DNA of 59,871 nt from an uncultured Nitrospira sp. Its GTDB lineage: Bacteria; Nitrospirota; Nitrospiria; Nitrospirales; Nitrospiraceae. The DNA is taken from assembly GCA_902500775.1 (NCBI GenBank), contig CABVRZ010000027.1:1-59871 (forward strand). The letters are read 5' to 3'. The notes beneath the pieces were generated by a model. The model made no database searches and was not told the DNA's origin. It worked only from the letters and a program-made list of their open reading frames with translations. The translations under genes were made by a program, and so were the position numbers. Positions 24,154 through 33,896 of this stretch are shown piece by piece (positions within the stretch are counted from its first letter, which is position 1; every line of letters starts with the position of its first letter).

Positions 24154-24385
24154 AGGGCGATTCACCAGCTTCCTCTCCACCATCACCCTTCATGCCTTCC
24201 TTCGAATAGTACATGTCACTGACTCATCGTACGTATGAGGCTCGCGCTTCTCTGATCGTGTAATTCTCCAGCCTCTGGAGTATCAATCAACCTGATCAGC
24301 TTATCAATGCGTCTTCCCCCATTCTGTCACCGCTTGAGCAGGCAACACGTGGTGCAGTATGCTGCCCAGTGCAACGAGAAGGGCC

Positions 24386-24868
24386 ATGACACCAGCAGAA
24401 GCCTCAACAGCACTGTTCAAGACAATGCCGACCCCCATTACCCTCTCACAGCTTGGGGAATACGGAATCGAGGTCGCTGAGTCCCATGTCACCCACATCG
24501 CACGGGAGATCCTCTCGCTGAATCTCTATTGGGCCCTCGCGGCAATCGATGCTCATATCCCCTCCAAGTACAGGGCCCTCATCAAGAAAGACCTGATTGA
24601 GTCCATCCAGACTCAGTGGTGGCCGTCTGGGCTGCTGGGCCCAAGCACCTGGGTAGAGTATCAACCGGAGCTGGCGCAACGACGGGAGCGTTATGCTCAC
24701 CTAGTGGATCAGGAAGGGATCAACCCCGTGGGAATCTGTGCCGAAACGGCGGGCCTTATGGAAGACCTGGGCCTGATTGAATCGGGAGATCGCGAGAAGC
24801 TGCTTGTGCTATTAATCGACTACGCGCCTGCCTCGGAATATGGCAGACTGCTGGATCAAGGTGGATGA
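24386..24868 (+). CDS. Conserved hypothetical protein
   Basis: 160 residues from MTPAEAST, with GAGAAGGG before the ATG; a start 27 bases upstream is also possible. No membrane segment. Mostly helical, with two tryptophans in SIQTQWWPSGLLGPSTW and an E-x-L-x-Q segment. I do not recognise it. It has no close neighbour on the same strand. Confidence 0.6.
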   Translation: MTPAEASTALFKTMPTPITLSQLGEYGIEVAESHVTHIAREILSLNLYWALAAIDAHIPSKYRALIKKDLIESIQTQWWPSGLLGPSTWVEYQPELAQRRERYAHLVDQEGINPVGICAETAGLMEDLGLIESGDREKLLVLLIDYAPASEYGRLLDQGG

Positions 24869-25125
24869 GAACCTGAGAATTCGACGCAGTCTTCTCGAGT
24901 TTCAAGTTTTGAGCAGTTGAATCGGATAGACACACGAGCAAAACGGAAACCCACTACTCGCTACACACCTTCCGTTTCAAAAACGTGTCACCCAGATATC
25001 CACGCTAGCCGACTTCAGAACACGTTGAGGGGGAAAACACTACCAACCCAGTACGCCATCAAATAGGTAGCTTTGACCTCCAAACGAGACTCATCACTCA
25101 ACTCCCAGCACTGCCTCCTGGTCTG

Positions 25126-25731
25126 TTACAAATACCGATGTGACAAGACCTTGCCGTTATCATCAAATTCGTACAACAGCGGCACCCCCGTCGGAATATT
25201 CAGCTCCAGCACTTCTTCTTTTGATAGTTGGTCTAACTCCATCACCAGGGCACGCAGACTGTTACCATGGGCGGCGATGATGATGGTCTCACCCTTCAAG
25301 ACATGTGGCTTGATCATCTTTTCATAATAGGGCAAGGCTCGTTCGGCTGTATCCTTGAGACTTTCTCCACCGGGTGGTCTGACGTCATAACTCCTTCGCC
25401 AGACTTTTACCTGCGCATCGCCATACTTTGTAGCCGTTTCTGTCTTATTCAACCCCTGGAGCTCCCCATACATCCGTTCGTTCAAGGCCTTGTCCTTTTC
25501 GATGGGGATCTGGGTCTGGCCAAGCGTCTCGAGCACGATCCGCAGCGTCTCATTCGCCCGCATGAGAACGGAGGTAAAGGCCCGGTTGAAGGTAACCCCT
25601 CGAAGCTTTTCACCGGCTTGTTTCGCCTCCTCCATCCCCTTTGCGGATAGCGGCACATCCACCCACCCCGTAAACCGATTTTCCAGATTCCATTGGGACT
25701 CTCCATGGCGAAGCAAGACTAATCGAGCCAT
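25126..25731 (-). CDS. gpmA: 2,3-bisphosphoglycerate-dependent phosphoglycerate mutase
   Basis: Interconverts 3- and 2-phosphoglycerate in central carbon metabolism. The 201-residue protein starts [15 protein letters not shown] with the phospho-accepting histidine near 9. [35 protein letters not shown] and the second catalytic histidine in [14 protein letters not shown] are all present. It is shorter than the 250-residue E. coli enzyme, as in several bacterial dPGM proteins. A GTG immediately upstream of the chosen ATG could also initiate. It is followed on the same strand by no other gene and lies downstream of the DUF2628 protein. Confidence 0.93.
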   Translation of the reverse strand: MARLVLLRHGESQWNLENRFTGWVDVPLSAKGMEEAKQAGEKLRGVTFNRAFTSVLMRANETLRIVLETLGQTQIPIEKDKALNERMYGELQGLNKTETATKYGDAQVKVWRRSYDVRPPGGESLKDTAERALPYYEKMIKPHVLKGETIIIAAHGNSLRALVMELDQLSKEEVLELNIPTGVPLLYEFDDNGKVLSHRYL

Positions 25732-25785
25732 CACAATTCCTCTCTTACATCAAGGTGCCTACTGGATACCTACCGTGCCAGAAGG

Positions 25786-26439
25786 TCAGGCCTGTGGCTG
25801 CATCGTCGCTTGCTTTGCTGGCCGACCTGGCGGCTGATCCAAATCAGGCGGACCTTCCTGAATCATTTTGACCAACGTCGCGAGGAAAATAACATAGAAG
25901 ATGATACCGACCCAGATAACGTAGGGCTGCACGCCCCCGGACTCTTTCGCTGCAGCTTCTTGGGCAGCAGGGTCCATCCGACTCGTTCGCTTCATCTCAC
26001 CGATGTGCTCCCAGCAATGCCAATAGTAGAGATAGTTGGCCGTCGCCCCCGCCATGACGCTCCAGACGATCCCGGCCGACACATCCCCGGTGAGATAGGT
26101 TGAGACCATCGGGCCAACGGCATAGACGAACGCGTGGAGATACATCTTCCGATATAGAAACCAGAGAAATGAGATATAGAGAAACGCTGGCCAGTTCCAT
26201 GAAAGCGCAAACCGCGGTTGCCCGTTTGCAGAAAACTTTTTGAAGACATTCAAGTAGTAGTCGGCATTGGGTCCGATAAAGAGGCGCCAGAGTGTCTCTT
26301 GATCCTGAATCGGCTGGGCCGTGGTGCCCCCAGCAACCGACTCAGCGGACGCGGTCACTTCCATCAACTTCCCTCCACATTGATGGCAGAAGTTGGCATC
26401 GTCGGGATTCTGCTGGTGACACTGACCACAGGTCGTCAT
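25786..26439 (-). CDS. Membrane protein with N-terminal zinc ribbon and DUF2628 domain
   Basis: 217 residues from MTTCGQCHQQNP. Two CxxC pairs (CGQC near 4, CHQC near 18) make a zinc ribbon, followed by a linker and a DUF2628-like membrane region with FSANGQPRFALSWNWPAF, LWFLYRKMY and three or four hydrophobic segments. This layout is common in small bacterial membrane proteins of unknown role. The final 25 residues are proline-rich and disordered (PPDLDQPPGRPAKQA). It lies upstream of gpmA on the same strand. Confidence 0.8.
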   Translation of the reverse strand: MTTCGQCHQQNPDDANFCHQCGGKLMEVTASAESVAGGTTAQPIQDQETLWRLFIGPNADYYLNVFKKFSANGQPRFALSWNWPAFLYISFLWFLYRKMYLHAFVYAVGPMVSTYLTGDVSAGIVWSVMAGATANYLYYWHCWEHIGEMKRTSRMDPAAQEAAAKESGGVQPYVIWVGIIFYVIFLATLVKMIQEGPPDLDQPPGRPAKQATMQPQA

Positions 26440-26497
26440 AGCGAGGCAGCTTATCATACTCCGAAATGGAAGGGCGGATGATTTGACGGGGTTATAC

Positions 26498-26512
26498 GCT
26501 CACAGTGTGAGC
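26498..26512. promoter_or_regulatory. 15-bp palindrome upstream of the argD operon
   Basis: GCTCACA-G-TGTGAGC is symmetrical about a single base and lies about 116 bases before the argD ATG. It does not match the known ArgR box. Function unknown. Confidence 0.3.
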
Positions 26513-26627
26513 ACTGATCCCGTCCGTCGTGGCCCGCCTCTCTTGCGGATTTTTCCTCCCGCACCACGTGTTGCTCTTCCTATTGACCCTGTGCTAGCTT
26601 TCCTTTCTTTCTAAGGGGATACGTCTT

Positions 26628-27845
26628 ATGCCGACAGAAGAATTGAAGGACGATGCGGCCAAATATCTGATGCAGACCTACACCCGCCAACCGCTTTCGA
26701 TCGTGCGGGGACGAGGGGCAAAGGTCTACGATCTGGAGGGGCGCGAGTACCTGGATTTTGTCGCGGGGATTGCCGTGAATATTTTAGGGTATGGGCATCC
26801 AGACCTGGTCCTGGCGATTCAACGCCAAGCAGCACAATTGATCCATACGTCCAACCTCTACTACACCGAACCGCAAGTAAAACTGGCCCGTTTACTGGTC
26901 GACCATTCCTTCGCAGACCGCGTGTTCTTCTGTAACAGCGGGGCCGAAGCGAACGAAGCGGCGATCAAGCTGGCACGGCGCTACGGGCATGAACGCCATG
27001 GCGCTGATCGTTTTGAAATTATTACGATGAAGAATTCGTTCCATGGCCGGACCCTCGCCATGGTTACGGCGACCGGTCAAGAAAAGGTTCAGAAAGGCTT
27101 CGAACCACTGATGCCCGGATTCGCCTATGCGCCGTTCAATGACTTCACAGCCATCGAGTCACTGGTTACCGAGAGGACCGCAGGCATCATGCTGGAGCCA
27201 ATCCAGGCGGAAGGTGGGGTGCATGTCGCTGACCGAGACTACTTAAAGAACCTCAGACAGCTCTGTACCGAGAGAGACATCCTCCTCATTTTTGATGAGA
27301 TCCAAACCGGCATGGGGAGAACCGGAACCCTCTTCGCCTATGAGCACCTTGGAATACAGCCCGACATCATGACCCTGGCCAAGGGCCTCGCCGGCGGAGT
27401 CCCGATCGGCGCATGTCTCGCCAAAGAATCGGTGGCGGCTGCATTCACCCCAGGCTCCCATGCCTCGACATTCGGAGGAAATCCACTGGCCTGTGCTGCT
27501 GCGCTCGCGGTCTGCCACGTGCTGCTCGAAGGGCCCGTCCTAGAGAATGCGAAGCGGATGGGAGAGTATCTGGCCAAAGGCCTTGCCGCCTGTAAGGATC
27601 GGTATCGTGTCATACAAGAGGTCCGGGGTCTTGGCCTGTTGCAGGGCATGGAATTGACGATCGATGCGAGAACGGTGGTCGCCGATGCGTTGGGGCGCGG
27701 CGTGCTCTTGAATGCCGCGAATGAGCATGTCCTGCGCATGGTTCCACCCCTGATCATTACACAGCCGGAGATCGATCGACTTTTTGATCTCTTTGCAGCA
27801 CTCTTTACCAAACATCCAGTAGCGGAAAAAGATTCACACCATTGA
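26628..27845 (+). CDS. argD: Acetylornithine aminotransferase
   Basis: Transfers an amino group from glutamate to N-acetylglutamate semialdehyde in arginine synthesis and may also serve succinyl-DAP. 405 residues. PLP-binding features are NSGAEANEAAIKLAR, FHGRTLAMVTATGQ, LIFDEIQTGMGRTG and the Schiff-base lysine in DIMTLAKGLAGGVPIG. GSHASTFGGNPLACA is the usual late motif. AAGGGG stands before the start. Its stop overlaps the argF start by one base (TGATG), so it leads an arg-lys operon that runs to 34.7 kb. Confidence 0.96.
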   Translation: MPTEELKDDAAKYLMQTYTRQPLSIVRGRGAKVYDLEGREYLDFVAGIAVNILGYGHPDLVLAIQRQAAQLIHTSNLYYTEPQVKLARLLVDHSFADRVFFCNSGAEANEAAIKLARRYGHERHGADRFEIITMKNSFHGRTLAMVTATGQEKVQKGFEPLMPGFAYAPFNDFTAIESLVTERTAGIMLEPIQAEGGVHVADRDYLKNLRQLCTERDILLIFDEIQTGMGRTGTLFAYEHLGIQPDIMTLAKGLAGGVPIGACLAKESVAAAFTPGSHASTFGGNPLACAAALAVCHVLLEGPVLENAKRMGEYLAKGLAACKDRYRVIQEVRGLGLLQGMELTIDARTVVADALGRGVLLNAANEHVLRMVPPLIITQPEIDRLFDLFAALFTKHPVAEKDSHH

Positions 27846-28822
27846 TGACCGTCCGAACCCGACATTCACACGGCACCGAGCGCTACGGCAAAGATCTGCT
27901 TGACGTGGCCACCATGCCGAGAACGCAAGTCCTTGAGCTCTTGCGTCTGGCGGGTACCCTCAAGAAAAAGCAGCACAAGGGGATCCCCCATCGGTTGCTT
28001 CGCGGAAAGACGCTGGGGCTGCTGTTTCAAAAACCATCGACCAGGACTCGGGTATCCTTTGAGGCTGGCATGAACCAGCTCGACGGCCACGCCCTGGTGT
28101 TGCCGATGGGAGACATTCAACTCTCTCGCGGAGAAACGGTTGCGGACACCGCACGTGTTTTGTCCCGATATTTGGACGGCATTGTAATCCGTACGTACGA
28201 CCATGCGACAGTCGAGGAATGGGCCACGGAAGCGACCATGCCAGTGATTAACGGGCTCACCGACCACAGTCACCCCTGCCAGGCCCTGTCTGATCTGTTG
28301 ACAATTCATGAACTCAAGGGGCGACTCAAGGGACTCAGCCTGGCCTATATCGGAGACGGCAATAACGTCGCCAACTCCCTCATCGAAGTCGGCGCAAAAA
28401 TGGGGATGCGCGTGGTCATCGGATGTCCTTCGGGCTACCAACCGGATCAACGTGTCGTCGATCGCGCCAGGATCGAGGGGCAAGCCACTGGCGCTTCTAT
28501 TGAGGTAGTGGAGAACCCCCTTGTGGCAGTGAAAGAAGCCGATGTCGTCTACACCGATGTGTGGATCAGTATGGGTCGCGAACGGGAACAAGCCAGACGA
28601 TTACGCATTCTGTCTCCCTACCAGCTCAATCAACGACTCCTGCAACGAGCCAAACCCGACGCGATCGTCATGCACTGCTTGCCGGCCCATCGAGGAGAGG
28701 AGATTAGCGCCGATGTGTTGGATGGCCCGCAGTCCGTCGTGATCGATCAAGCGGAGAATCGGCTGCATATGCAAAAAGCCATTTTGACTCAACTCCTTAG
28801 CCGTAAGGAAGTCGCTCGATAG
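27845..28822 (+). CDS. argF: Ornithine carbamoyltransferase
   Basis: Makes citrulline from ornithine and carbamoyl phosphate. 325 residues. The carbamoyl-phosphate site is FQKPSTRTRVSFE, the ornithine side is DHSHPCQALSDLLT, and the late motif is MHCLPAHRGEEIS with the active cysteine in HCLPAH. The ATG at 27845 shares its A with the argD stop; a TTG three bases upstream is a poorer choice. It is followed 9 bases later by argG. Confidence 0.96.
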   Translation: MTVRTRHSHGTERYGKDLLDVATMPRTQVLELLRLAGTLKKKQHKGIPHRLLRGKTLGLLFQKPSTRTRVSFEAGMNQLDGHALVLPMGDIQLSRGETVADTARVLSRYLDGIVIRTYDHATVEEWATEATMPVINGLTDHSHPCQALSDLLTIHELKGRLKGLSLAYIGDGNNVANSLIEVGAKMGMRVVIGCPSGYQPDQRVVDRARIEGQATGASIEVVENPLVAVKEADVVYTDVWISMGREREQARRLRILSPYQLNQRLLQRAKPDAIVMHCLPAHRGEEISADVLDGPQSVVIDQAENRLHMQKAILTQLLSRKEVAR

Positions 28823-28831
28823 GATTACACT

Positions 28832-30046
28832 ATGAAACCGACCCCGCTCAAGAAAATTGTTCTGGCCTACTCTGGAGGACTCGATACCTCGGTCATTCTG
28901 AAGTGGCTGCAGGAGACCTACCAGGCTGAAATCATCGCGTTTTGCGCGGACCTTGGGCAGGGAGAAGATCTAAAAGCCGTGAAGGCCAAAGCCCAAGCGC
29001 TCGGCGTCAAACAGGTCTACGTGGAAGATCTGCGCGAGACCTTCGTCAAAGATTATGTCTTCCCGATGTTGCGCGGGAATGCACTCTACGAAGGCTGTTA
29101 TCTCCTGGGCACCTCGATCGCTCGCCCGTTGATTGCCCGCCGGCAAGCCGAAATCGCCTTGAAAGAAGGTGCCGAAGCGGTGTCCCACGGGGCCACAGGA
29201 AAAGGGAATGATCAGGTGCGCTTTGAGCTCACCTATATGGCGCTCGCTCCACAGCTCAAGGTCATCGCGCCTTGGCGAGAATGGACCATGCGGTCTCGCC
29301 GTGAGCTCATTGAGTATGCTGAACAACACGGCATCCCCGTGACGGCCACCAAGGCCAAGCCGTACAGTACGGACCCCAACCTGTTCCACATCAGCTACGA
29401 AGGCGGTATTCTCGAAGACCCCTGGGAAGCGCCGCCTGACGAAATTTTCCAACTGACCGTCTCCCCGGAAAAAGCACCGAATAAGCCCCAGGAAGTCGAA
29501 ATCGAATATCACGCGGGCAATCCCATTGCCATTGATGGGAAGAATATGCGTCCCGCTGCCTTACTGGCCCATCTCAACAAATTGGGCGGCGCGCATGGGA
29601 TTGGTCGGGTCGATCTAGTGGAAAACCGCTATGTCGGGATGAAATCGCGCGGGGTCTACGAAACACCAGGAGGCACGATTCTTCATGTCGCACACAGAGG
29701 GATTGAATCCTTGACGATGGACCGCGAGGTCCTGCACTTCCGTGACAGCTTGATCCCACGCTTCGCCGGCTTGATCTACAACGGCTATTGGTTCAGCCCG
29801 GAGCGCGAGATGTTGCAAGCTGCAATCGATGACGCGCAGAAAGACGTAAGTGGTATCGCACGAGTCAAGCTCTATAAGGGGAGTTGTACCTTGGCCGGAC
29901 GCAAGTCGAAACGATCTCTGTATCGACTGGACATCGCCACGTTCGAGGAAGATGACGTCTATAACCAGAAAGATGCGGAAGGGTTTATCCGGTTGAATGC
30001 ATTGCGCCTTAAGATTCGCGCGCAAAGAAAGAAAGCCTCGTCCTGA
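28832..30046 (+). CDS. argG: Argininosuccinate synthase
   Basis: Joins citrulline and aspartate with ATP. 404 residues, the usual length. The N-terminal P-loop-like motif is [31 protein letters not shown] and [20 protein letters not shown] are family signatures. The stop TGA overlaps the ATG of argH. It is in the same operon as argD, argF and argH. Confidence 0.97.
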   Translation: MKPTPLKKIVLAYSGGLDTSVILKWLQETYQAEIIAFCADLGQGEDLKAVKAKAQALGVKQVYVEDLRETFVKDYVFPMLRGNALYEGCYLLGTSIARPLIARRQAEIALKEGAEAVSHGATGKGNDQVRFELTYMALAPQLKVIAPWREWTMRSRRELIEYAEQHGIPVTATKAKPYSTDPNLFHISYEGGILEDPWEAPPDEIFQLTVSPEKAPNKPQEVEIEYHAGNPIAIDGKNMRPAALLAHLNKLGGAHGIGRVDLVENRYVGMKSRGVYETPGGTILHVAHRGIESLTMDREVLHFRDSLIPRFAGLIYNGYWFSPEREMLQAAIDDAQKDVSGIARVKLYKGSCTLAGRKSKRSLYRLDIATFEEDDVYNQKDAEGFIRLNALRLKIRAQRKKASS

Positions 30047-31458
30047 TGGCCAAACGCAGAGACCGTCCAAAGGTTGTTGACCACACAGGGAAAGCCTGGG
30101 ACGGGCGGTTTCGTGAAAAAACCCATCGGCTGGTTGAAACATATACGCGTTCAGTGATGGTCGACTGCCGGCTCTATGCCGAGGATATCGCCGGAAGCAT
30201 CGCCCACTGTAAGACCTTGGCAAAGGCGAAGATCCTGACCGCCACCGAGACTAGACGAATCATTCGTGGGTTGGGCACCGTGAAACGAGAGTTAGATCGA
30301 GGGCAGTTCCCCTTTACCGCGCAAGACGAAGATATTCACATGGCGATCGAACGACGACTGACAGAGATCATCGGCCCCTTGGGAGGGAAACTACACACGG
30401 GTCGAAGCCGGAACGATCAGGTTGCGTTAGATATTCGGCTGTATTTGCGCAACCAGATCGAGAAGCTCCATGCAGAATTGGTCAATCTGCAACGTGTGCT
30501 GGTTGCACAGGCTGCTGAGAACCGTACGGTGATGATGCCGGGCTATACCCACCTCCAGCGCGCGCAACCGGTGTTGTTCGCGCATCACCTGTTAGCCTAT
30601 GTCGAAATGCTCGAACGGGACAAGGGACGACTGCGTGACGCAAGGGGCAGACTCAATGTCATGCCGCTGGGATCCGGTGCCCTCGCCGGCACGAATTATC
30701 CGATCAATCGTCGCTACACGGCAGAACTGTTAGATTTTCCCGCTGTCACGGCCAACAGTATGGACGCCGTGTCCGATCGCGACTTCATGATCGAGGTGGC
30801 CTCGGCCCTTTCCATCGTGATGATGCATCTGTCACGCCTCAGTGAAGAGTTGATCCTGTGGGCCTCGCAGGAGTTCCATTTTGTCGACTTACCCGATGCC
30901 TTCTGCACGGGAAGCAGTATGATGCCGCAAAAGAAGAACCCGGACATCCCTGAATTGGTTCGTGGAAAAACTGGGCGCGTGTATGGACACTTACTCAATC
31001 TGCTGACGCTCTTGAAAGCTCTGCCCCTTACCTATAATCGAGACTTACAGGAAGACAAGCCGGCTCTGTTTGACGCGCTGGATACGGTGGCCTCCTCGCT
31101 TGAAGTGATGACCGAACTGATGCGCCATGTACGGGTCAACCGAGAAACGCTCGCACGTGCGTTGCAAGGAGGCGGACTGCTGGCCACCGAACTGGCCGAC
31201 TACTTGGTCATGAAGGGAGTACCGTTTCGCGAGGCCCATGGCATCACGGGACGGATTGTCCGAGCAGCTCTCGATCAAGGGCGTGAGGTGACTGATCTCT
31301 CACTCGAAGAGTTACAAAGGTTTTCTCATCGGATCGCACAAGACCTGTTCCCACGGTTGACTACTGTGGCTGCGATCGATCACAAAGGACAAGTCGGTGG
31401 TACCGCTCGAACTCGGGTAGAACAACGAATCAAGGAGCTGGAGAAACACCTTTCATGA
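30046..31458 (+). CDS. argH: Argininosuccinate lyase
   Basis: Splits argininosuccinate into arginine and fumarate. 470 residues. The superfamily signature GSSMMPQKKNPDIPELVRG is present, along with KLHTGRSRNDQVALD and PGYTHLQRAQPVLFAHH. The start overlaps the argG stop by one base, and the stop overlaps the ATG of a small lipoprotein gene (ATGA). The N-terminus has a basic extension ([16 protein letters not shown]) before the catalytic part. Confidence 0.97.
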   Translation: MAKRRDRPKVVDHTGKAWDGRFREKTHRLVETYTRSVMVDCRLYAEDIAGSIAHCKTLAKAKILTATETRRIIRGLGTVKRELDRGQFPFTAQDEDIHMAIERRLTEIIGPLGGKLHTGRSRNDQVALDIRLYLRNQIEKLHAELVNLQRVLVAQAAENRTVMMPGYTHLQRAQPVLFAHHLLAYVEMLERDKGRLRDARGRLNVMPLGSGALAGTNYPINRRYTAELLDFPAVTANSMDAVSDRDFMIEVASALSIVMMHLSRLSEELILWASQEFHFVDLPDAFCTGSSMMPQKKNPDIPELVRGKTGRVYGHLLNLLTLLKALPLTYNRDLQEDKPALFDALDTVASSLEVMTELMRHVRVNRETLARALQGGGLLATELADYLVMKGVPFREAHGITGRIVRAALDQGREVTDLSLEELQRFSHRIAQDLFPRLTTVAAIDHKGQVGGTARTRVEQRIKELEKHLS

Positions 31459-31682
31459 AAGCACCGATGATTTTGATCTCCACAAGCCTCTTAGTTGCTT
31501 GTGGTGTCGTGGGGTCTCCTGTTCCTCCCGAGTATGTGGGTGTTGCCCCTACGATTGAAAAGCAAAAGAAACAACATGCACTCCAAGCCGAGCGCGACAC
31601 CGTGGATACTGGAGTTCCTGACCTCTCTCTGGAAGGACATGACATTGGTCTTCCACCCTCACAGCCGATGGGAACCCGTTAA
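31455..31682 (+). CDS. Small LptM-like lipoprotein
   Basis: 75 residues, lipobox LLVAC with Cys16 followed by GVVGSPVPPEYVG. The cysteine-Gly-x-x-Gly-x-Pro pattern just after the lipidated residue, the short length and the position directly before lysA resemble LptM (YifL), which helps assemble the LPS translocon LptDE. The middle is more polar and lacks the strict CGxKGPL match, so the assignment is tentative. It overlaps the argH stop and is 40 bases ahead of lysA. Confidence 0.65.
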   Translation: MKAPMILISTSLLVACGVVGSPVPPEYVGVAPTIEKQKKQHALQAERDTVDTGVPDLSLEGHDIGLPPSQPMGTR

Positions 31683-31722
31683 CGCTTGGTAGATGAACCT
31701 CCTTTGACGAAGGATCGAGACG

Positions 31723-32994
31723 ATGCATAGTTTTGAATACCAACAGGGCGAATTATACTGCGAGCACGTGCCAGTCAGCCGGATTGCAAAAGAACTGGGC
31801 ACTCCTTGTTATATCTACAGCCACGAGACTCTCGTCCGTCATTTTCATGCCTATGACAGCGCGTTCAAAGATATCCCGCATGTCATCGCCTTTGCGATGA
31901 AGGCTAACTCCAACCTCGCCATTCTTCGGCTGATGGCGCGCGAAGGGAGTGGAGTCGATATTGTGTCGGGTGGCGAGCTGTTCAGAGCCCTGAAGGCTGG
32001 CCTGCCAGCATCTAAGATTGTCTTTGCCGGTGTTGGTAAATCACCGGATGAGATTCGTGACGCACTGAAGGCAGACATTCTCATGTTCAACGTCGAGTCT
32101 CCTGCCGAAATCCACGCGATCAATGACGTGGCGACTTCGGTCGGCATGAAAGCTCGCATTGCCTTGCGAATCAATCCGGATGTGGACCCCAAAACCCATC
32201 CGTACATTTCTACAGGAATGAAGAAAAGCAAGTTTGGCATCGCAGCTGATCGCGCACTGGAAGAATATAAGATGGCGTCTTCGTTGAGCCACATCGACGT
32301 TATTGGAGTCCATGCCCACATTGGCTCACAGTTGACCGATGTGACGCCGTTCGTCGACTCGTTAAAGAAGATCGTGGGACTGATCGACACACTCAAAGGC
32401 CATGGCATCAACATCCGATACCTAAACATCGGTGGTGGACTCGGTATCACCTATTCCGATGAGAAACCACCGTTACCCCAAGACCTGGCTCACGCGATCT
32501 CACCTCTCGTCAAGGGGTTGGGGCTTACCCTCGTGATGGAACCGGGCCGTGTTATCGTCGGAAACGCCGGCATCTTGGTCACCAAAGCGTTGTACGAGAA
32601 AGCCGGGGAAACGAAGCACTTCATCATCGTCGACGCAGCGATGAACGACCTGATTCGCCCCAGTTTATACGGCGCATACCATGAAATTCGACCTGTGAAC
32701 GAGGCAGCTAGCCGTCGTCCAAAACAGATGGTGGATATTGTCGGGCCGGTGTGTGAGTCAGGGGATTTCCTGGCTAAGGAGCGCTCATTGCCGAATATCC
32801 AACCCGATGATCTGTTAGCAGTCATGAGCGCTGGGGCCTACGGTTTTGTCATGGCATCGAATTACAACTCCCGACCTCGAGTCCCAGAAGTGCTGGTGAA
32901 GGGGGGAGAATTCCACGTCATTCGTGAGCGGGAAACATACGATGACCTCGTCAATGGGGAGCGGATCCCGTCGTTCCTGAACGAAACGGAGTGA
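31723..32994 (+). CDS. lysA: Diaminopimelate decarboxylase
   Basis: Last step of lysine synthesis: decarboxylates meso-diaminopimelate with PLP. 423 residues. PLP lysine is in VIAFAMKANSNLAILR, ligand loops include HAHIGSQL, YLNIGGGLGI and VMEPGRVIVGNAG, and the second-subunit motif is VGPVCESGDFLAKER. GAAGGA precedes the start. dapA begins two bases after its stop. It belongs to the same operon, so lysine and arginine genes are coordinated. Confidence 0.97.
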   Translation: MHSFEYQQGELYCEHVPVSRIAKELGTPCYIYSHETLVRHFHAYDSAFKDIPHVIAFAMKANSNLAILRLMAREGSGVDIVSGGELFRALKAGLPASKIVFAGVGKSPDEIRDALKADILMFNVESPAEIHAINDVATSVGMKARIALRINPDVDPKTHPYISTGMKKSKFGIAADRALEEYKMASSLSHIDVIGVHAHIGSQLTDVTPFVDSLKKIVGLIDTLKGHGINIRYLNIGGGLGITYSDEKPPLPQDLAHAISPLVKGLGLTLVMEPGRVIVGNAGILVTKALYEKAGETKHFIIVDAAMNDLIRPSLYGAYHEIRPVNEAASRRPKQMVDIVGPVCESGDFLAKERSLPNIQPDDLLAVMSAGAYGFVMASNYNSRPRVPEVLVKGGEFHVIRERETYDDLVNGERIPSFLNETE

Positions 32995-32996
32995 GC

Positions 32997-33875
32997 ATGT
33001 TTACTGGATCTCTTGTCGCAATCATCACGCCATTTCGAAACGGTAAGGTTGATGAGCGGGCTCTGGCTGAACTGATTGAATGGCAGATTGCAAGCGGAAC
33101 AAACGGTATTGTCCCATGCGGAACAACGGGGGAATCAGCTACGCTCTCTCACGAAGAGCATAATCGCGTCATTGAGTTGACGGTGGAAGTCGTCCGTCGC
33201 CGGGTTCCCGTGATCGCAGGTACAGGCTCAAACAGTACTGACGAAGCGATTGCCCTCACAAAACATGCGAAACAGGCCGGTGCCGATGCGGGGCTATTGA
33301 TCACTCCCTATTACAACAAGCCTACCCAAGAAGGCCTCTACCGTCATTATCGAGCTGTTGCTGAGGCGGTTGACCTTCCCTTAGTCCTTTACAACATTCC
33401 TGGTCGTACCGGAGTGAACATGCTCCCGGCCACGATTGCTCGGCTCACGGCCCTTCAGACAATCGTTGGGGTCAAAGAAGGAAGCGGCTCGGTCCAACAG
33501 GCGTCCGATCTCGTACAGATGTGCGGCGACCGCCTGACTGTGCTAGCCGGAGACGATGCCCTCACCCTTCCCATGATGGCTCTGGGCGGGAAAGGTGTCA
33601 TCACTGTGACCGCAAACATTGTACCGAATGAAATGGCAGGACTTGTCAAAGCCTTTACCGAAGGAAAGATCGCGGAAGCTCGACGTATTCACTTCAAACT
33701 TTCCCCTCTCTTTGCCGCCTTGTTCTTTGAGACGAACCCAATTCCCGTAAAAACAGCCTTGGGCTTAATGGGCAAGATCGACCCGGAGTTGCGCCTACCA
33801 CTCTGCTCAATGGAACAAGACACTCGCGAGAAGCTGATTCGGGTGCTCAAGGATGCTTCGTTAATCACACATTAG
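32997..33875 (+). CDS. dapA: 4-hydroxy-tetrahydrodipicolinate synthase
   Basis: Condenses pyruvate and aspartate semialdehyde. 292 residues from the ATG at 32997, which follows GGAG; a GTG six bases earlier is in frame. Motifs are MFTGSLVAIITPF, GTTGESATLSHEEH, YYNKPTQEGLYRH, YNIPGRTGVN and the Schiff-base lysine in VGVKEGSGS. It is between lysA and dapB. Confidence 0.97.
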   Translation: MFTGSLVAIITPFRNGKVDERALAELIEWQIASGTNGIVPCGTTGESATLSHEEHNRVIELTVEVVRRRVPVIAGTGSNSTDEAIALTKHAKQAGADAGLLITPYYNKPTQEGLYRHYRAVAEAVDLPLVLYNIPGRTGVNMLPATIARLTALQTIVGVKEGSGSVQQASDLVQMCGDRLTVLAGDDALTLPMMALGGKGVITVTANIVPNEMAGLVKAFTEGKIAEARRIHFKLSPLFAALFFETNPIPVKTALGLMGKIDPELRLPLCSMEQDTREKLIRVLKDASLITH

Positions 33876-33896
33876 CGATACCGATGGTGAAAAAAG

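Noticed and set aside
27866-28591. 241-codon minus-strand frame opposite argF
   Set aside because: argF is unambiguous and the antisense product has no family features.
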